From NCBI GenBank assembly GCA_021792405.1, contig JAJYUU010000005.1:1-59637 (forward strand): a stretch of DNA of 59,637 nt, read 5' to 3'. Shown one piece after another: positions 17,327-26,139 of the stretch (the first letter of the stretch is position 1; every line of letters begins with the position of its first letter). Source of the stretch: Actinomycetes bacterium (GTDB lineage: Bacteria; Actinomycetota; Actinomycetes; Streptosporangiales; Streptosporangiaceae). The position numbers and the translations under genes were made by a program. The notes under the pieces were generated by a model that made no database searches, was not told the origin of the DNA, and saw nothing but the letters and a program-made list of their open reading frames with translations.

Positions 17327-18432
17327 ACGCCGCTCAGCCGCCCGGCCGCGATCAGACCCCGGATCACGGCAGGGAACCCCGGACACCGCACCCCGGCACC
17401 GCGCCAGAGCGCGACGAGGCGATCACGCACGGCGATACTGGACAGTCCGCGCACGAGCGCCGGCGGCCCGTCGCCCCGCAGGCCGGCAGGCGCGACAGTG
17501 ACGGCCAGCGGCACGGACATCACGCGCACGGCGGCGGCGGCCAGACCGTGACCGGCAGCTACCGGCGCGCCCTGACCGTCGTTCTGCTGATCAGCCTGGG
17601 GATCGCTGCGGCCGAGGTGATCGGCGGGGCGCTCACCGGCGCGCTGGTGCTCTTCGCCGACGCCGCGCACATGGCCGCTGACGCGGGCGGCATCGCATTG
17701 TCGCTGCTGGCAGCCTGGTTCGCGGCCCGCCCGGCTACCGGCCGGCGCACCTTCGGTTACGCCAGGGCCGAGATCCTGGCCGCGATGGCCAACGCCCTGG
17801 TGCTGCTGGGCATGACCGCGCTGATCATCACCGAGGCAATCCGGCGGCTGCCCGCACCGCCGGCGGTGAGCTCCGGGCTGCTGATCGCGTTCGGCATCGG
17901 CGCGCTGGCAGCCAACGCCTGCTCACTGCTCGTCCTGCGGCACGGGCAGGCCGAGAGCCTGAACGTACGCAGCGCGTTCCTGGAGGTAGCCGCCGATACC
18001 CTGGGCGCCGCCGCGGTGATCGTGACCGGGATCATCATCAGCGCGACCGGCTACCTGCTGGCCGACCCGGTGGCCTCACTCGCGGTCGGCGCGGCGATCC
18101 TGCCGCGCACCTGGCGCTTGCTCAGGGAAGCTGTCGACATCCTGCTCGAGGCCAGCCCGGCGGGCATCGACCTAGCCCAGATCCGCGAGCACCTGGCCGC
18201 CGTGCCCGGCATCCGCGAGGTGCACGAGCTGCACGTCTGGACGATCACCTCCGGGCTGCCGGTTTTCTCGGCGCACGTCGTGGTCGACCCGGCCGTCATT
18301 GAGGACGGCCAGACCGCGATCATGCTGGATCAGCTGCAAGAGTGCCTGCGCGGGCACTTCGACGTGGACCATTCGACATTCCAGCTCGAACCGGCCGGGC
18401 ACGCCGACCACGAGCAGCCCATGCACGAATAG
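17323..18432 (+). CDS. CDF family metal cation exporter
   Basis: Proton-coupled efflux of Zn2+ or similar divalent cations. A long hydrophilic N-terminus ends in a His/Gly-rich stretch (GQRHGHHAHGGGG). Six helices follow. The transport site in helix 2 is ADAAHMAADAGG (His and Asp kept), while helix 5 reads FLEVAADTLGA with Glu where zinc exporters such as ZitB/CzcD have His. A cytoplasmic ferredoxin-like domain ends the protein (VHELHVWTITSG). The ATG overlaps the permease stop by 4 nt. The HD-ED site may alter metal preference; the substrate is not proven. Confidence 0.9.
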   Translation: MNAAQPPGRDQTPDHGREPRTPHPGTAPERDEAITHGDTGQSAHERRRPVAPQAGRRDSDGQRHGHHAHGGGGQTVTGSYRRALTVVLLISLGIAAAEVIGGALTGALVLFADAAHMAADAGGIALSLLAAWFAARPATGRRTFGYARAEILAAMANALVLLGMTALIITEAIRRLPAPPAVSSGLLIAFGIGALAANACSLLVLRHGQAESLNVRSAFLEVAADTLGAAAVIVTGIIISATGYLLADPVASLAVGAAILPRTWRLLREAVDILLEASPAGIDLAQIREHLAAVPGIREVHELHVWTITSGLPVFSAHVVVDPAVIEDGQTAIMLDQLQECLRGHFDVDHSTFQLEPAGHADHEQPMHE

Positions 18433-18454
18433 GCCGCCTGGTCCGATGCCCCCG

Positions 18455-19780
18455 CTAGGACGCCGGGCCAGCGTCGAAATACTTCGGGTTGGCGACAGCG
18501 AGCCGGGCCGCAACCGCGTCCGCAAGGCCCGTTTCCGCGGGGAACGGGCCAAGTTCGAGTTCCCGTGCCACCACGGCCAGCGCGCCCGCGGCAACCCTGG
18601 CGTGGAACGCGACCTGCCCGGTAGTGACGGGCAGCACGCCGTCAAGCAGGTACTCACGGACTGCCTCCAGCAGTTCGCTTGCCGTCGGGCGCCCGTAGGG
18701 CGCTGGCGCTGCGGCCGCCGCACCCGATGGCCGCGGGCGCCGGGCGGCGGCTGCGGCCGCCGCCGCCGGCTGCAGCAACAGCAGCAGGTCCCACTCCTGC
18801 TCGCAGACCCGGCGGCCGATGGCGGCCAGCTCGACCGAGCGATGCGCACCGGACAGGTGCGCCGCCGCCTGGGCCAGGCAGATCACCCCCCAGCGCAGCG
18901 TCCCTAGCACCTCCCACCAGCGCAGCTCTTCGAGGCTGAGGTCGGCGCCGCCGGCGGCCGCGTAGGCGGCCAGCAGCTCTTCCCGGCTGCCCAGGCCGGC
19001 CACCGGCTGACCGGCCCCGAAGCGCCAGGCCTTGACGCAGAGCCAGCCCAGATCCTCGGCCGGGTTGCCAGCGTGGGTAAGTTCCCAGTCCAGCACCGCC
19101 CGCAGCCCTTCCGGGCCGACGATGAGGTTGCCCAGCCGGAAATCGCCGTGCAGCAGCACCGGCTCGCGGGCCGGCGGCCGGTTCCGGTCAAGCTCGGCAA
19201 GCGCCAGATCGAACACCGCGCTCGGCCGGCCGAAGGACTCGAGTTGCTCCCTGAGGCTGGCCAGCGGATCGGGCTCGGGCAGGAAAGCCGGCGCCGGCAG
19301 CGCATGCAAGCGGGCCGCGAACTCGCCAAGCTCGCCGACCAGAACCCGCCGGGCCGTGGCGTACTGCGGATCGCGGAGTATCCGCCGGGCGATCGTCTCG
19401 CCGTCGACCCGTCGCAGCACCATGCCCGCGGTGCCAAGACCCGGGCCGCGGGAACAGCAGAGCATCTCGGGCACCGGCAGGCCCGCCTGGTGCGCCAGGC
19501 CGATCGCTGCCGCTTCCCGGTCGAGCGCACCGGGCTCACCGGGCCTGCCGGGCGGGTCCCGGCGCAGGATCAGGCCGGTGCGACTGCCATCCCCGGCAAC
19601 CGCGTCGAACGACCAGGTTTCCTTCGAGGCGCCGCCGGACAGCCTGGTCAGCGCTTGCACGGTCACCGGGCCGAGCCAGTGTCGCAGTGGCCGCGCCAAC
19701 TCGGTCGCGTCCGGTATACCGCTGCCGGGGCTTGCCGCGTTCCCGCCCGGAAGTCGGTCTTGGTCGGGGGTTTGGGGCAT
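18455..19780 (-). CDS. 4-hydroxyacyl-CoA kinase-like phosphotransferase fused to DUF6285 (LvaA-LvaB-like)
   Basis: Residues about 20-330 are an APH-type kinase with LLHGDFRLGNLIV (catalytic loop) and LDWELTHAGNPAEDLGW (Mg-binding Asp). After a poly-Ala linker (about 345-360) comes a short DUF6285 domain: RPTASELLEAVREYLL, QVAFHARVAAGALA and AVANPKYF. In Pseudomonas putida LvaA (kinase) and LvaB are separate subunits that phosphorylate 4-hydroxyacyl-CoA before LvaC, an acyl-CoA dehydrogenase. Here the stop of such a dehydrogenase overlaps this start (TGATG). The DUF6285 part is about 80 residues, shorter than free-standing forms. The frame is open to 20092, inside the dehydrogenase, so 19780 is taken. 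Confidence 0.8.
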   Translation of the reverse strand: MPQTPDQDRLPGGNAASPGSGIPDATELARPLRHWLGPVTVQALTRLSGGASKETWSFDAVAGDGSRTGLILRRDPPGRPGEPGALDREAAAIGLAHQAGLPVPEMLCCSRGPGLGTAGMVLRRVDGETIARRILRDPQYATARRVLVGELGEFAARLHALPAPAFLPEPDPLASLREQLESFGRPSAVFDLALAELDRNRPPAREPVLLHGDFRLGNLIVGPEGLRAVLDWELTHAGNPAEDLGWLCVKAWRFGAGQPVAGLGSREELLAAYAAAGGADLSLEELRWWEVLGTLRWGVICLAQAAAHLSGAHRSVELAAIGRRVCEQEWDLLLLLQPAAAAAAAARRPRPSGAAAAAPAPYGRPTASELLEAVREYLLDGVLPVTTGQVAFHARVAAGALAVVARELELGPFPAETGLADAVAARLAVANPKYFDAGPAS

Positions 19781-21051
19781 CAGCTCTCGGTCACTCCCTT
19801 GGGTGCGCGCTGGTGCATGAAACCGAACAGGTAGCCGGCCACCCGGCGCATCTGGATCTCCTCGGCGCCCTCGGTGATCCGGTACCTGCGGTGGTGGCGG
19901 TAGATGTGCTCGAACGGCTTGTGCCGGGAGTAGCCGAGCCCGCCGTGCACCTGCATGGCGCGATCGGCAGCCTCGCAGCACAGCCGGTTGGCCCAGTAGT
20001 TGCACATGGAGACCTTGTCGGACACCGAGAACGGGCCGTCGCGATCCATCAGCCAGGCCGTCTTGTGGATCAGCGCACGCAGCATCTCGCACTGCGTCTG
20101 CAACTCGACCAGCGGGAACTGGACGGCCTGGTTGCTGGCCAGCGACTTGCCGAACGGCTTGCGCGCCAGCGCATAGGTGACCGACTCGTTGATGCAGTAC
20201 TGTGCCGCGCCCAGGCTGGAGGCTGCCTGCCTGATCCGGTTCTCGTTGAAGAAGTGCTGCACGACCTGCAAGCCGCGGCCTTCACCGCCGAACACCGCGC
20301 TGGCCGGCACCCGGACATCGGCCAGCGTGATGTGGGCATGGTCGGTCGGCATGTTGAACGTCCACAGGTATTCGTCAACCCTGAATCCGGCTGCCGTGAC
20401 CGGGGTCAGGAACGCCGTGATGCCATCGGCGTCGCCCGGCTTGCCGCTGGTGCGGGCAAAGATCAGGTCGTGCGACGCGACGTGCACGCCGGTGTTCCAG
20501 GTCTTCTCACCGCTGATGATCCAGTCCTCGCCGTCGCGCACCGCGGTGGTCTCCATGAACGTGGCGTCGGAGCCGTGCGCGGGCTCGGTAATGCCGAACG
20601 CGAAGCCCGCGCGACCGGCGGCCAGCTTGTCCACCCACTCAGCCTGCTGCTCCGGGCTGCCGTAGCTGAGCATCAGCATCAGGCCGACGTTGTTGCCGAC
20701 GATCATATGCTCGTTCTGCAGGTCACAGTGCAATCCGAGGCCCTTGGCGGCAAGGTGCTCGCGGATGACGGCCATCCCGAGGTTGGTGCCGTCCCGCCCG
20801 CCGTACTCCGCCGGGAACGCGTACCGGTAATGGCCGGCCGCATCGGCGCGGCGCTTGGCCTCGGCTAGCAACGCCTCCCACTCCCGGTTCGGCAGCCCGC
20901 TGCGGTCCCAGTCGGTCCGCGCGTCCTCCCGGCGGTGGTCGAAGAACCGGATGTTGTCGTTCTCGCGCTCCAGCGGAGCGATCTGCGCCTCGATGAACTC
21001 GTCCAGTTCGGCCAGGTATGCGGTCAGGTCCGTGGGAATGTCGAAGTCCAT
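19780..21051 (-). CDS. acyl-CoA dehydrogenase, ACAD10/11-LvaC-like
   Basis: FAD-dependent dehydrogenase of 423 residues. Motifs: FGITEPAHGSDATFMET and WIISGEKTWNTG (FAD/substrate binding), ADRAMQVHGGLGYSRHKPFEHIYR and the C-terminal YRITEGAEEIQMRRVAGYLF. Coupling to an APH-type kinase parallels human ACAD10/11, where kinase and dehydrogenase are fused, and LvaC, which removes phosphate from 4-phosphoacyl-CoA. It is therefore more likely a 4-hydroxy-acid enzyme than a plain beta-oxidation dehydrogenase; this is inference from context. ATG at 21051. Divergent from the di-iron protein gene. Confidence 0.9.
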   Translation of the reverse strand: MDFDIPTDLTAYLAELDEFIEAQIAPLERENDNIRFFDHRREDARTDWDRSGLPNREWEALLAEAKRRADAAGHYRYAFPAEYGGRDGTNLGMAVIREHLAAKGLGLHCDLQNEHMIVGNNVGLMLMLSYGSPEQQAEWVDKLAAGRAGFAFGITEPAHGSDATFMETTAVRDGEDWIISGEKTWNTGVHVASHDLIFARTSGKPGDADGITAFLTPVTAAGFRVDEYLWTFNMPTDHAHITLADVRVPASAVFGGEGRGLQVVQHFFNENRIRQAASSLGAAQYCINESVTYALARKPFGKSLASNQAVQFPLVELQTQCEMLRALIHKTAWLMDRDGPFSVSDKVSMCNYWANRLCCEAADRAMQVHGGLGYSRHKPFEHIYRHHRRYRITEGAEEIQMRRVAGYLFGFMHQRAPKGVTES

Positions 21052-21148
21052 GCTCGCTGCCTACCATGGCGGGCGCGGCCGGCACTAGAGCGATCCCGTA
21101 CTGGCGAGTAATGTCGAGACAACGCCGCTGCTGATCGAGGGGGCCGCC

Positions 21149-22252
21149 GTGAGCACCTACGACCACTACACCACCGGCGTCGAGCCGGGTACCTGGGACA
21201 TCCCGGCGGCCGGATCGGCCCGGTTCAGCTGGGAATACGACTCCGGTCGCAGTCGGCTGCTTGACCTCTACCAGCGCGGCAAGGACAAGCAGTGGGACGC
21301 CAGCAAGCGCATCGACTGGTCGATTCCGGTCAACCCGTGCAACGTCATGGAACAGACCGAGGAACTCAACCCGATCTACGGCTCCCGGCAGTGGAACGTG
21401 CTGAACCAGAAGGAGCGGGACGAACTTGATCACCATCTGTCGGCCTGGCTGTTCAGCCAGTTCCTGCACGGTGAGCAGGGCGCGCTGACAGTCGCCGCGC
21501 GGATCGTGGAGTCGGTGCCGGACATGGATTCCAAGTTCTACGCGGCCACCCAGGCCATGGACGAGGCGCGGCACGTGGAGCTGTACGCGAGGTTCATGCG
21601 GGAGAAGATCGGTCTCTACTACCCGGTGAACCCGGACCTCGCGCAGTTGCTGTCCGACGCGCTGTCCGACTCCCGGTGGGACATGCCTTACCTCGGCATG
21701 CAGGTGCTGATCGAGGGACTCGCGCTGGCCGCCTTCGGCGTGCACCGGGACCTGTCGAACAACGCGCTGGTCACCCAGCTGCTCGCGTACGTGATGCAGG
21801 ACGAGGCGCGGCATGTCGCGTTCGGCAGGCTGGCGCTGCGCGATTACTACCAGGAGCTGACCTCGGCCGAGCTAGCCGACCGGGAGGAGTTCGTGGTCGA
21901 GGGCTGCTACCTGATGCGTAACAGGTTCATCGCGCGCGAGGTGTGGGAGCGGATGGGCTTCGATGTCGATGAGTGCGTCGCCTTCACCGAGCAGTCACCG
22001 GTGCAGCAGGCGTTCCGCACCCTGCTGTTCTCCCGGATCGTGCCGTGCGTGAAGGACATCGGGCTGTGGGGCCCCAAGGTACAGCACGCCTACGCCGACC
22101 TCGGCGTCATCGATGCCGCGGACTCCGATCTGGAAGTGCTCATGCGTGCAGACGAGGAGCTGGCGGAGAAGATCGACCGGGAAAAGTACGCGGCCGAGCT
22201 GGCAGCCCGCAAAGGTGAGGTGGATGAGGCCATCGGCCTGGCTGCCGACTAG
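21149..22252 (+). CDS. di-iron ferritin-like protein, possible oxygenase
   Basis: A 367-residue helical protein with a complete di-iron set spaced as in ferritin-like oxygenases: Glu109 (HGEQGAL), Glu139/His142 (DEARHVE), Glu189 (LIEGLALAAFG) and Glu219/His222 (DEARHVAFG). The exact reaction is unknown; AurF-type N-oxygenases and R2-like oxidases share this ligand pattern. The GTG start follows GAGGGGG. Its position divergent from the kinase/dehydrogenase pair hints at a shared hydroxy- or fatty-acid pathway, which is only a guess. Confidence 0.8.
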   Translation: MSTYDHYTTGVEPGTWDIPAAGSARFSWEYDSGRSRLLDLYQRGKDKQWDASKRIDWSIPVNPCNVMEQTEELNPIYGSRQWNVLNQKERDELDHHLSAWLFSQFLHGEQGALTVAARIVESVPDMDSKFYAATQAMDEARHVELYARFMREKIGLYYPVNPDLAQLLSDALSDSRWDMPYLGMQVLIEGLALAAFGVHRDLSNNALVTQLLAYVMQDEARHVAFGRLALRDYYQELTSAELADREEFVVEGCYLMRNRFIAREVWERMGFDVDECVAFTEQSPVQQAFRTLLFSRIVPCVKDIGLWGPKVQHAYADLGVIDAADSDLEVLMRADEELAEKIDREKYAAELAARKGEVDEAIGLAAD

Positions 22253-22304
22253 CCCTCGCCCTCGCTAGCGCCAGCCGCCGTCCGCGGCTAGCCGCGATCA
22301 GCCC

Positions 22305-22484
22305 TCACCACAGGTCGCCGCCGGTCAGCACGTACAGGAACGGGACGAGCGGGATCAGGCAGAAGATTGCCCAGGTCAGCTTGGCCACGGTGCCGATGTC
22401 GCTGCGGGTGAGCAAGTCGATCCAGGCCAGCACGACTGCGACCGGGTGCAGGAAGCAGACCAGCAGATCGAGAATCTTCTTCAT
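22305..22484 (-). CDS. 59-residue two-helix membrane protein
   Basis: Starts MKKILDLLVCFLHPVAVV and ends LTGGDLW. Two hydrophobic helices (about 4-25 and 37-53) are joined by a short loop containing LTRSDIGTVAKLTWA, so it is an integral membrane miniprotein resembling the PLDc_N-type small proteins common in actinobacteria. A TACCGT lies exactly 6 nt before the ATG, suggesting a leaderless transcript. It ends just past the di-iron gene, on the opposite strand. Confidence 0.7.
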   Translation of the reverse strand: MKKILDLLVCFLHPVAVVLAWIDLLTRSDIGTVAKLTWAIFCLIPLVPFLYVLTGGDLW

Positions 22485-22488
22485 CGCC

Positions 22489-23937
22489 TTACGGTACCCC
22501 GCTCGCCCCGGCCGGCTCGAGATGCAGGTCGCGCAGGGCAGCGCGGGCAGCCCACAGCCCGCACATGCCGTGCACGCCAGCGCCGGGCGGGGTGGACGCT
22601 GAGCACAGGTACACCCCGGCCAGCGGCGTCCGGTACGGGTTCCAGCGCAGCGCCGGCCCCGCGATCACCTGGCGCAGCGTGCTCGCGCCGGCTGCGATGT
22701 CCCCGCCCACGTAGCCGGGGTTCGCCCTCGCCATGTCCGCTGCGGTCTTGACCGACCGGGCCAGGATGAGGCGGCGGAAGCCGGGCGCGAATCGCTCGAT
22801 CTGGGCCTCGATACGGCTGCTCATGTCCGCTTGCGAGCCGGACGGCACATGACAGTAGCCCCATAGCGCCTGCCGGCCGCCGGGCGCCCGGCTGCCGTCG
22901 ACCACGCCGGGCTGCACCACCAGGCAGAACGGACGGTCCGGATGCCGCCCCGCGGTCACCTCGGCCTCGCTGCGCGCGATCTCGGCGATGGTTCCGCCGA
23001 CATGAACCGTGCCGGCGCCGCGGCAGCTTTCGTATTGCCAGGGAACGGGGCCATCCAGCGCCCAGTCGACCTTGCACACTCCGGGGCCATACCTGAAGCG
23101 GCGCATCGCCCGGCGGTAGCCAGCCGGCAGCCGGTCGCCTGCCATCGCGAGGAACTGCAGCGGAGTCACGTCGAGCAGGACGGCTTTGGCCCGCGGCAAT
23201 TGCCCGAGCCGGTCGATCCACGCGCCCGTGGTCACGGTGCCGCCCAGGGCCGCTAGCTCAGCGGTCATCGCGGCGACCAGGCGCCCGCTGCCACCCTGGA
23301 CCAGCGGCCACCCGGTGGTGTGCGCCGCCACCATCAGGACAAGCCCGAACGCGCCGGTCAGCGGCGCCGACAGCGGGCGCAGCGAGTGCGCGGCCGCCCC
23401 GGCGAGCAGCGCGCGGCCCGCTGCCGTGCGCAACCGCCCGGCCAGCAACCGGGCGGGCAGCAGGCCTTGCACCCCGAACCTGGCCGCCGGGATCAGCTCG
23501 CCGGGAACCGACCGCAACGGCGCGAGCGCGAGCGCCATGATGGCGTCGCTGTCGCGCACCAGCGGTTCCATCAGCCGCCGGTAAGCGCTGGCATCGGCAC
23601 CCAGCCGGCTGGCCGTCTGCGCCACCGAGCCGCTGATCGCACTCCCGCGGCCCGCATCCAGCGGGTGCGCGACGGCAACCTCGGGCGTCAGCAGCGCCGC
23701 GCCGCGGCCAGCCAGGTCCAGGCTACGGAAAAACGGCGAGATCGCGGCAAACGGATGCACGGCGGCGCACACGTCGTGCGCGAAGCCGGGCAACGTGAGG
23801 GCGGCGGTGCGGCAGCCGCCGCCTGGTTCGGGCGCGCCCTCGAAGACCGCTACCGTCAGCCCTGCCCTGGCCAGCGTCAGCGCGGCGGCTAGGCCGTTAG
23901 GCCCAGCTCCTACGACTACGGCATCCGCTTCGGTCAT
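22489..23937 (-). CDS. FAD-dependent phytoene dehydrogenase-like oxidoreductase
   Basis: A 482-residue flavoprotein. The N-terminal dinucleotide-binding motif is VVVGAGPNGLAAALTLARAG with the second signature EPGGGCRTAALTLPGF; the C-terminal FAD motif is VYLCSASTPPGAGVHGMCG. This layout is that of the CrtI/phytoene-desaturase-like and retinol-saturase-like group. No carotenoid genes are nearby, so the substrate is unknown. The ATG at 23937 has GGGAGG upstream; longer in-frame starts would translate the heptamer repeat and are unlikely. Confidence 0.85.
   Translation of the reverse strand: MTEADAVVVGAGPNGLAAALTLARAGLTVAVFEGAPEPGGGCRTAALTLPGFAHDVCAAVHPFAAISPFFRSLDLAGRGAALLTPEVAVAHPLDAGRGSAISGSVAQTASRLGADASAYRRLMEPLVRDSDAIMALALAPLRSVPGELIPAARFGVQGLLPARLLAGRLRTAAGRALLAGAAAHSLRPLSAPLTGAFGLVLMVAAHTTGWPLVQGGSGRLVAAMTAELAALGGTVTTGAWIDRLGQLPRAKAVLLDVTPLQFLAMAGDRLPAGYRRAMRRFRYGPGVCKVDWALDGPVPWQYESCRGAGTVHVGGTIAEIARSEAEVTAGRHPDRPFCLVVQPGVVDGSRAPGGRQALWGYCHVPSGSQADMSSRIEAQIERFAPGFRRLILARSVKTAADMARANPGYVGGDIAAGASTLRQVIAGPALRWNPYRTPLAGVYLCSASTPPGAGVHGMCGLWAARAALRDLHLEPAGASGVP
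22491..22496 (-). promoter_or_regulatory. -10 of the small two-helix protein, leaderless
   Basis: TACCGT on the minus strand is separated by exactly 6 nt from the ATG at 22484, placing the predicted transcript start at the start codon. Confidence 0.4.
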
Positions 23938-23952
23938 AGTCCGATCCTCCCG

Positions 23953-23994
23953 CCGCCCGCCGCCCGCCGCCCGCCGCCCACCGCCTGCCGCCTG
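23953..23994. repeat. 7-bp tandem repeat, six copies
   Basis: Six tandem heptamers CCGCCCG x3, CCGCCCA, CCGCCTG x2 lie just upstream of the ribosome site of the FAD oxidoreductase (whose gene runs leftward). A seventh partial unit follows. Being 7 bp long, unit gain or loss would alter leader length. Confidence 0.85.
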
Positions 23995-24146
23995 CCGCAC
24001 CAGCATCCCGCCGGACTGGCAATCCGGCGCGATGCGGCAGCGCCGGAACCACAGCAAGTGGGCGGTTGTAGTGGTTAGAGCAACCGCAACGGCACTATCG
24101 ATGTGGCTCTGCAGCAGGGGCGGCCCGGGTTCGGGTGTGATCCGGC

Positions 24147-24152
24147 TACGAT
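24147..24152 (+). promoter_or_regulatory. -10 of the GH1 gene, leaderless
   Basis: TACGAT ends 6 nt before the GTG start at 24159, so transcription is predicted to begin at the start codon. No clear ribosome site precedes this GTG. Confidence 0.5.
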
Positions 24153-24158
24153 CGCAGC

Positions 24159-25535
24159 GTGAGCGATCTTGAATTTCCGGCGTTTCCGCCCGGCTTCTCC
24201 TGGGGCGTCGCCACGTCCGCCTATCAGATCGAGGGTGCGGTGGCCGAAGACGGTCGCGGTGAGTCGGTCTGGGACACGTTTTGCCGTCGGCCCGGCGTCA
24301 TCCGTGACGGGCAGACTGGCGACCTCGCCGTAGACCACTACCACCGCTGGCCGGAAGACGTCGAGCTCATGACCAGACTGGGCATCGGGACCTACCGCTT
24401 CTCCCTGGCGTGGCCGCGGATACAGCCGGCCGGATCGGGCGCGGTCAACGCGCCGGGACTTGACTTCTACGACCGGCTGACCGATGCGCTGCTTGCCGGG
24501 GGCATCACGCCGATGCCGACGCTCTACCACTGGGACCTGCCGCAGCCGCTTGAGGACGCCGGCGGCTGGATGGCACGCGACACCGCCTACCGGTTTGCCG
24601 AGTATGCGGCCATCGCGGCGGAGCGGCTAGCCGACCGCGTCCCGATGTGGATCACGCTGAACGAGCCGTTTGTCGTCACCGCTTACGGCTACGCGCTCGG
24701 CATCCACGCGCCCGGTAAGACACTGCTGCTGGATGCGCTTGCCACCGCGCATCATCAGTTGCTCGGGCACGGCCTGGCCACCTCGGCGCTGCGGGCGGCC
24801 GGGGCCGGCGAAGTCGCGATCACCAACAACTACTCGCCCGCCTGGACCGCATCAGATGACCCGCGGGACGTAGCCGCCACGACGGCATACGACGCGCTGC
24901 ACAACCGGATGTTCACCGACCCGGTCCTGCTCGGCAGCTACCCTGCGGCACTGTCGGCGTTCGGAGTCGGCCCGGATGGCCCTGATTGCGTGCGCGACGG
25001 CGACCTCGCCATCATCTCCGCGCCCCTCGACGCGCTCGGCGTCAACTACTACAACCCGACTCGCATCTCGGCCCCGCCGGAGACGACAGCGGCAGAATCC
25101 CCGCTGCCCTTCGAGCTTCAGCCGATCACCGGCTACCAGGTCACCGCGTTCGGCTGGCCGGTCGTCCCGGCCGGCCTTACCGAGATGCTGACGATCCTGG
25201 CCCGCCGCTACGGCGACAAGCTGCCGCCGGTGCACATCACCGAGAACGGCTGCTCGGTTGCCGACCAGCCCGATGATCGCGGCGAGATCGACGACCAGCC
25301 CCGGATCAGCTACCTGGACGGCCACATCCGCGCGGTCGCGGACGCGATCGCGGCCGGCGTCGACGTGCGTGGCTACCTGGTCTGGACGCTGATGGACAAC
25401 TTCGAGTGGGCCGAGGGGTTTCACCAGCGGTTCGGCCTGGTTCATGTCGACTTCGAGACCCAGCGGCGCACGCCCAAGGCGTCGTTCAGCTGGTATCGCG
25501 ACCTGATCGCCGCGCAGGCAGGATCGCGATCCTGA
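24159..25535 (+). CDS. family GH1 beta-glucosidase
   Basis: Cytosolic retaining beta-glycosidase of 458 residues. The family entry motif is [19 protein letters not shown]; the acid/base is Glu169 in ITLNEPF and the nucleophile Glu362 in HITENG. The C-terminal [24 protein letters not shown] completes the glycone site. No signal peptide is present, so the substrate must be imported or intracellular. The start is supported by conserved N-terminal length and by the -10 6 nt upstream. No sugar transporter or LacI-type regulator is adjacent. Confidence 0.95.
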   Translation: MSDLEFPAFPPGFSWGVATSAYQIEGAVAEDGRGESVWDTFCRRPGVIRDGQTGDLAVDHYHRWPEDVELMTRLGIGTYRFSLAWPRIQPAGSGAVNAPGLDFYDRLTDALLAGGITPMPTLYHWDLPQPLEDAGGWMARDTAYRFAEYAAIAAERLADRVPMWITLNEPFVVTAYGYALGIHAPGKTLLLDALATAHHQLLGHGLATSALRAAGAGEVAITNNYSPAWTASDDPRDVAATTAYDALHNRMFTDPVLLGSYPAALSAFGVGPDGPDCVRDGDLAIISAPLDALGVNYYNPTRISAPPETTAAESPLPFELQPITGYQVTAFGWPVVPAGLTEMLTILARRYGDKLPPVHITENGCSVADQPDDRGEIDDQPRISYLDGHIRAVADAIAAGVDVRGYLVWTLMDNFEWAEGFHQRFGLVHVDFETQRRTPKASFSWYRDLIAAQAGSRS

Positions 25536-25644
25536 CCGGAGCCTGCCCACGTCAGCCGATGATTCCCCCGGCGGACGGCTGGACGGTCGTATCGGCGCGC
25601 ATCCTGGCAGTGCCGGGTCCCGCTTCCCGGTACGTTCTTGTGGC

Positions 25645-26139
25645 ATGAGATCGGCAGACCAGCCCGCCCGCCCGGCGCACGGCGTGGTGGAAATCTACAC
25701 CGATGGAGCCTGCAGCGGTAACCCGGGACCGGGCGGCTGGGGGGCCGTGCTGTCGTACGGCGACCGGACCAGGGAACTCTGCGGCGGCGAGGCGACGCCG
25801 ACGACCAACAACCGCATGGAGCTGATGGCGGCGATCTCCGCATTGGAGGCGCTGACCAGGCGGTCCACGGTACGGCTGCATACCGACAGCAGCTACCTGC
25901 GGAACGGGATCACCGGCTGGCTGGCTAACTGGAAGCGCAACGGCTGGCGGACCGCCGGCAGGCAGCCGGTGAAGAACGAGGACCTGTGGCGGCGGCTCGA
26001 CGCGGCGGCAGGCAAGCACGACGTGCAATGGCTATGGGTCAAGGGCCACGCGGGCAATCCGGGTAACGAGCGCGCTGACGTGCTGGCTAACCGCGGGATG
26101 GCTGAGGCCATTGCGGGTGCACCGGGGAAGCGCCCGTAG
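25645..26139 (+). CDS. rnhA: ribonuclease HI
   Basis: Degrades the RNA strand of RNA-DNA hybrids. The catalytic acidic residues are visible as Asp20 ([17 protein letters not shown]), Glu59 ([10 protein letters not shown]), Asp81 (TDSSYL) and Asp145 (GNERAD), with the assisting His135 in VKGHAGNPG. Length 164 fits the single-domain bacterial type; no N-terminal hybrid-binding domain. A TACGTT lies 8 nt before the ATG, suggesting a very short or absent leader. Confidence 0.95.
   Translation: MRSADQPARPAHGVVEIYTDGACSGNPGPGGWGAVLSYGDRTRELCGGEATPTTNNRMELMAAISALEALTRRSTVRLHTDSSYLRNGITGWLANWKRNGWRTAGRQPVKNEDLWRRLDAAAGKHDVQWLWVKGHAGNPGNERADVLANRGMAEAIAGAPGKRP

Noticed and set aside
20177-20665. plus-strand frame opposite the acyl-CoA dehydrogenase
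   Set aside because: Ser/Pro/Arg-rich shadow frame without start signal or homology.
23953-24000. CRISPR-like array
   Set aside because: Units are 7 bp and contiguous without spacers, so this is a simple tandem repeat.
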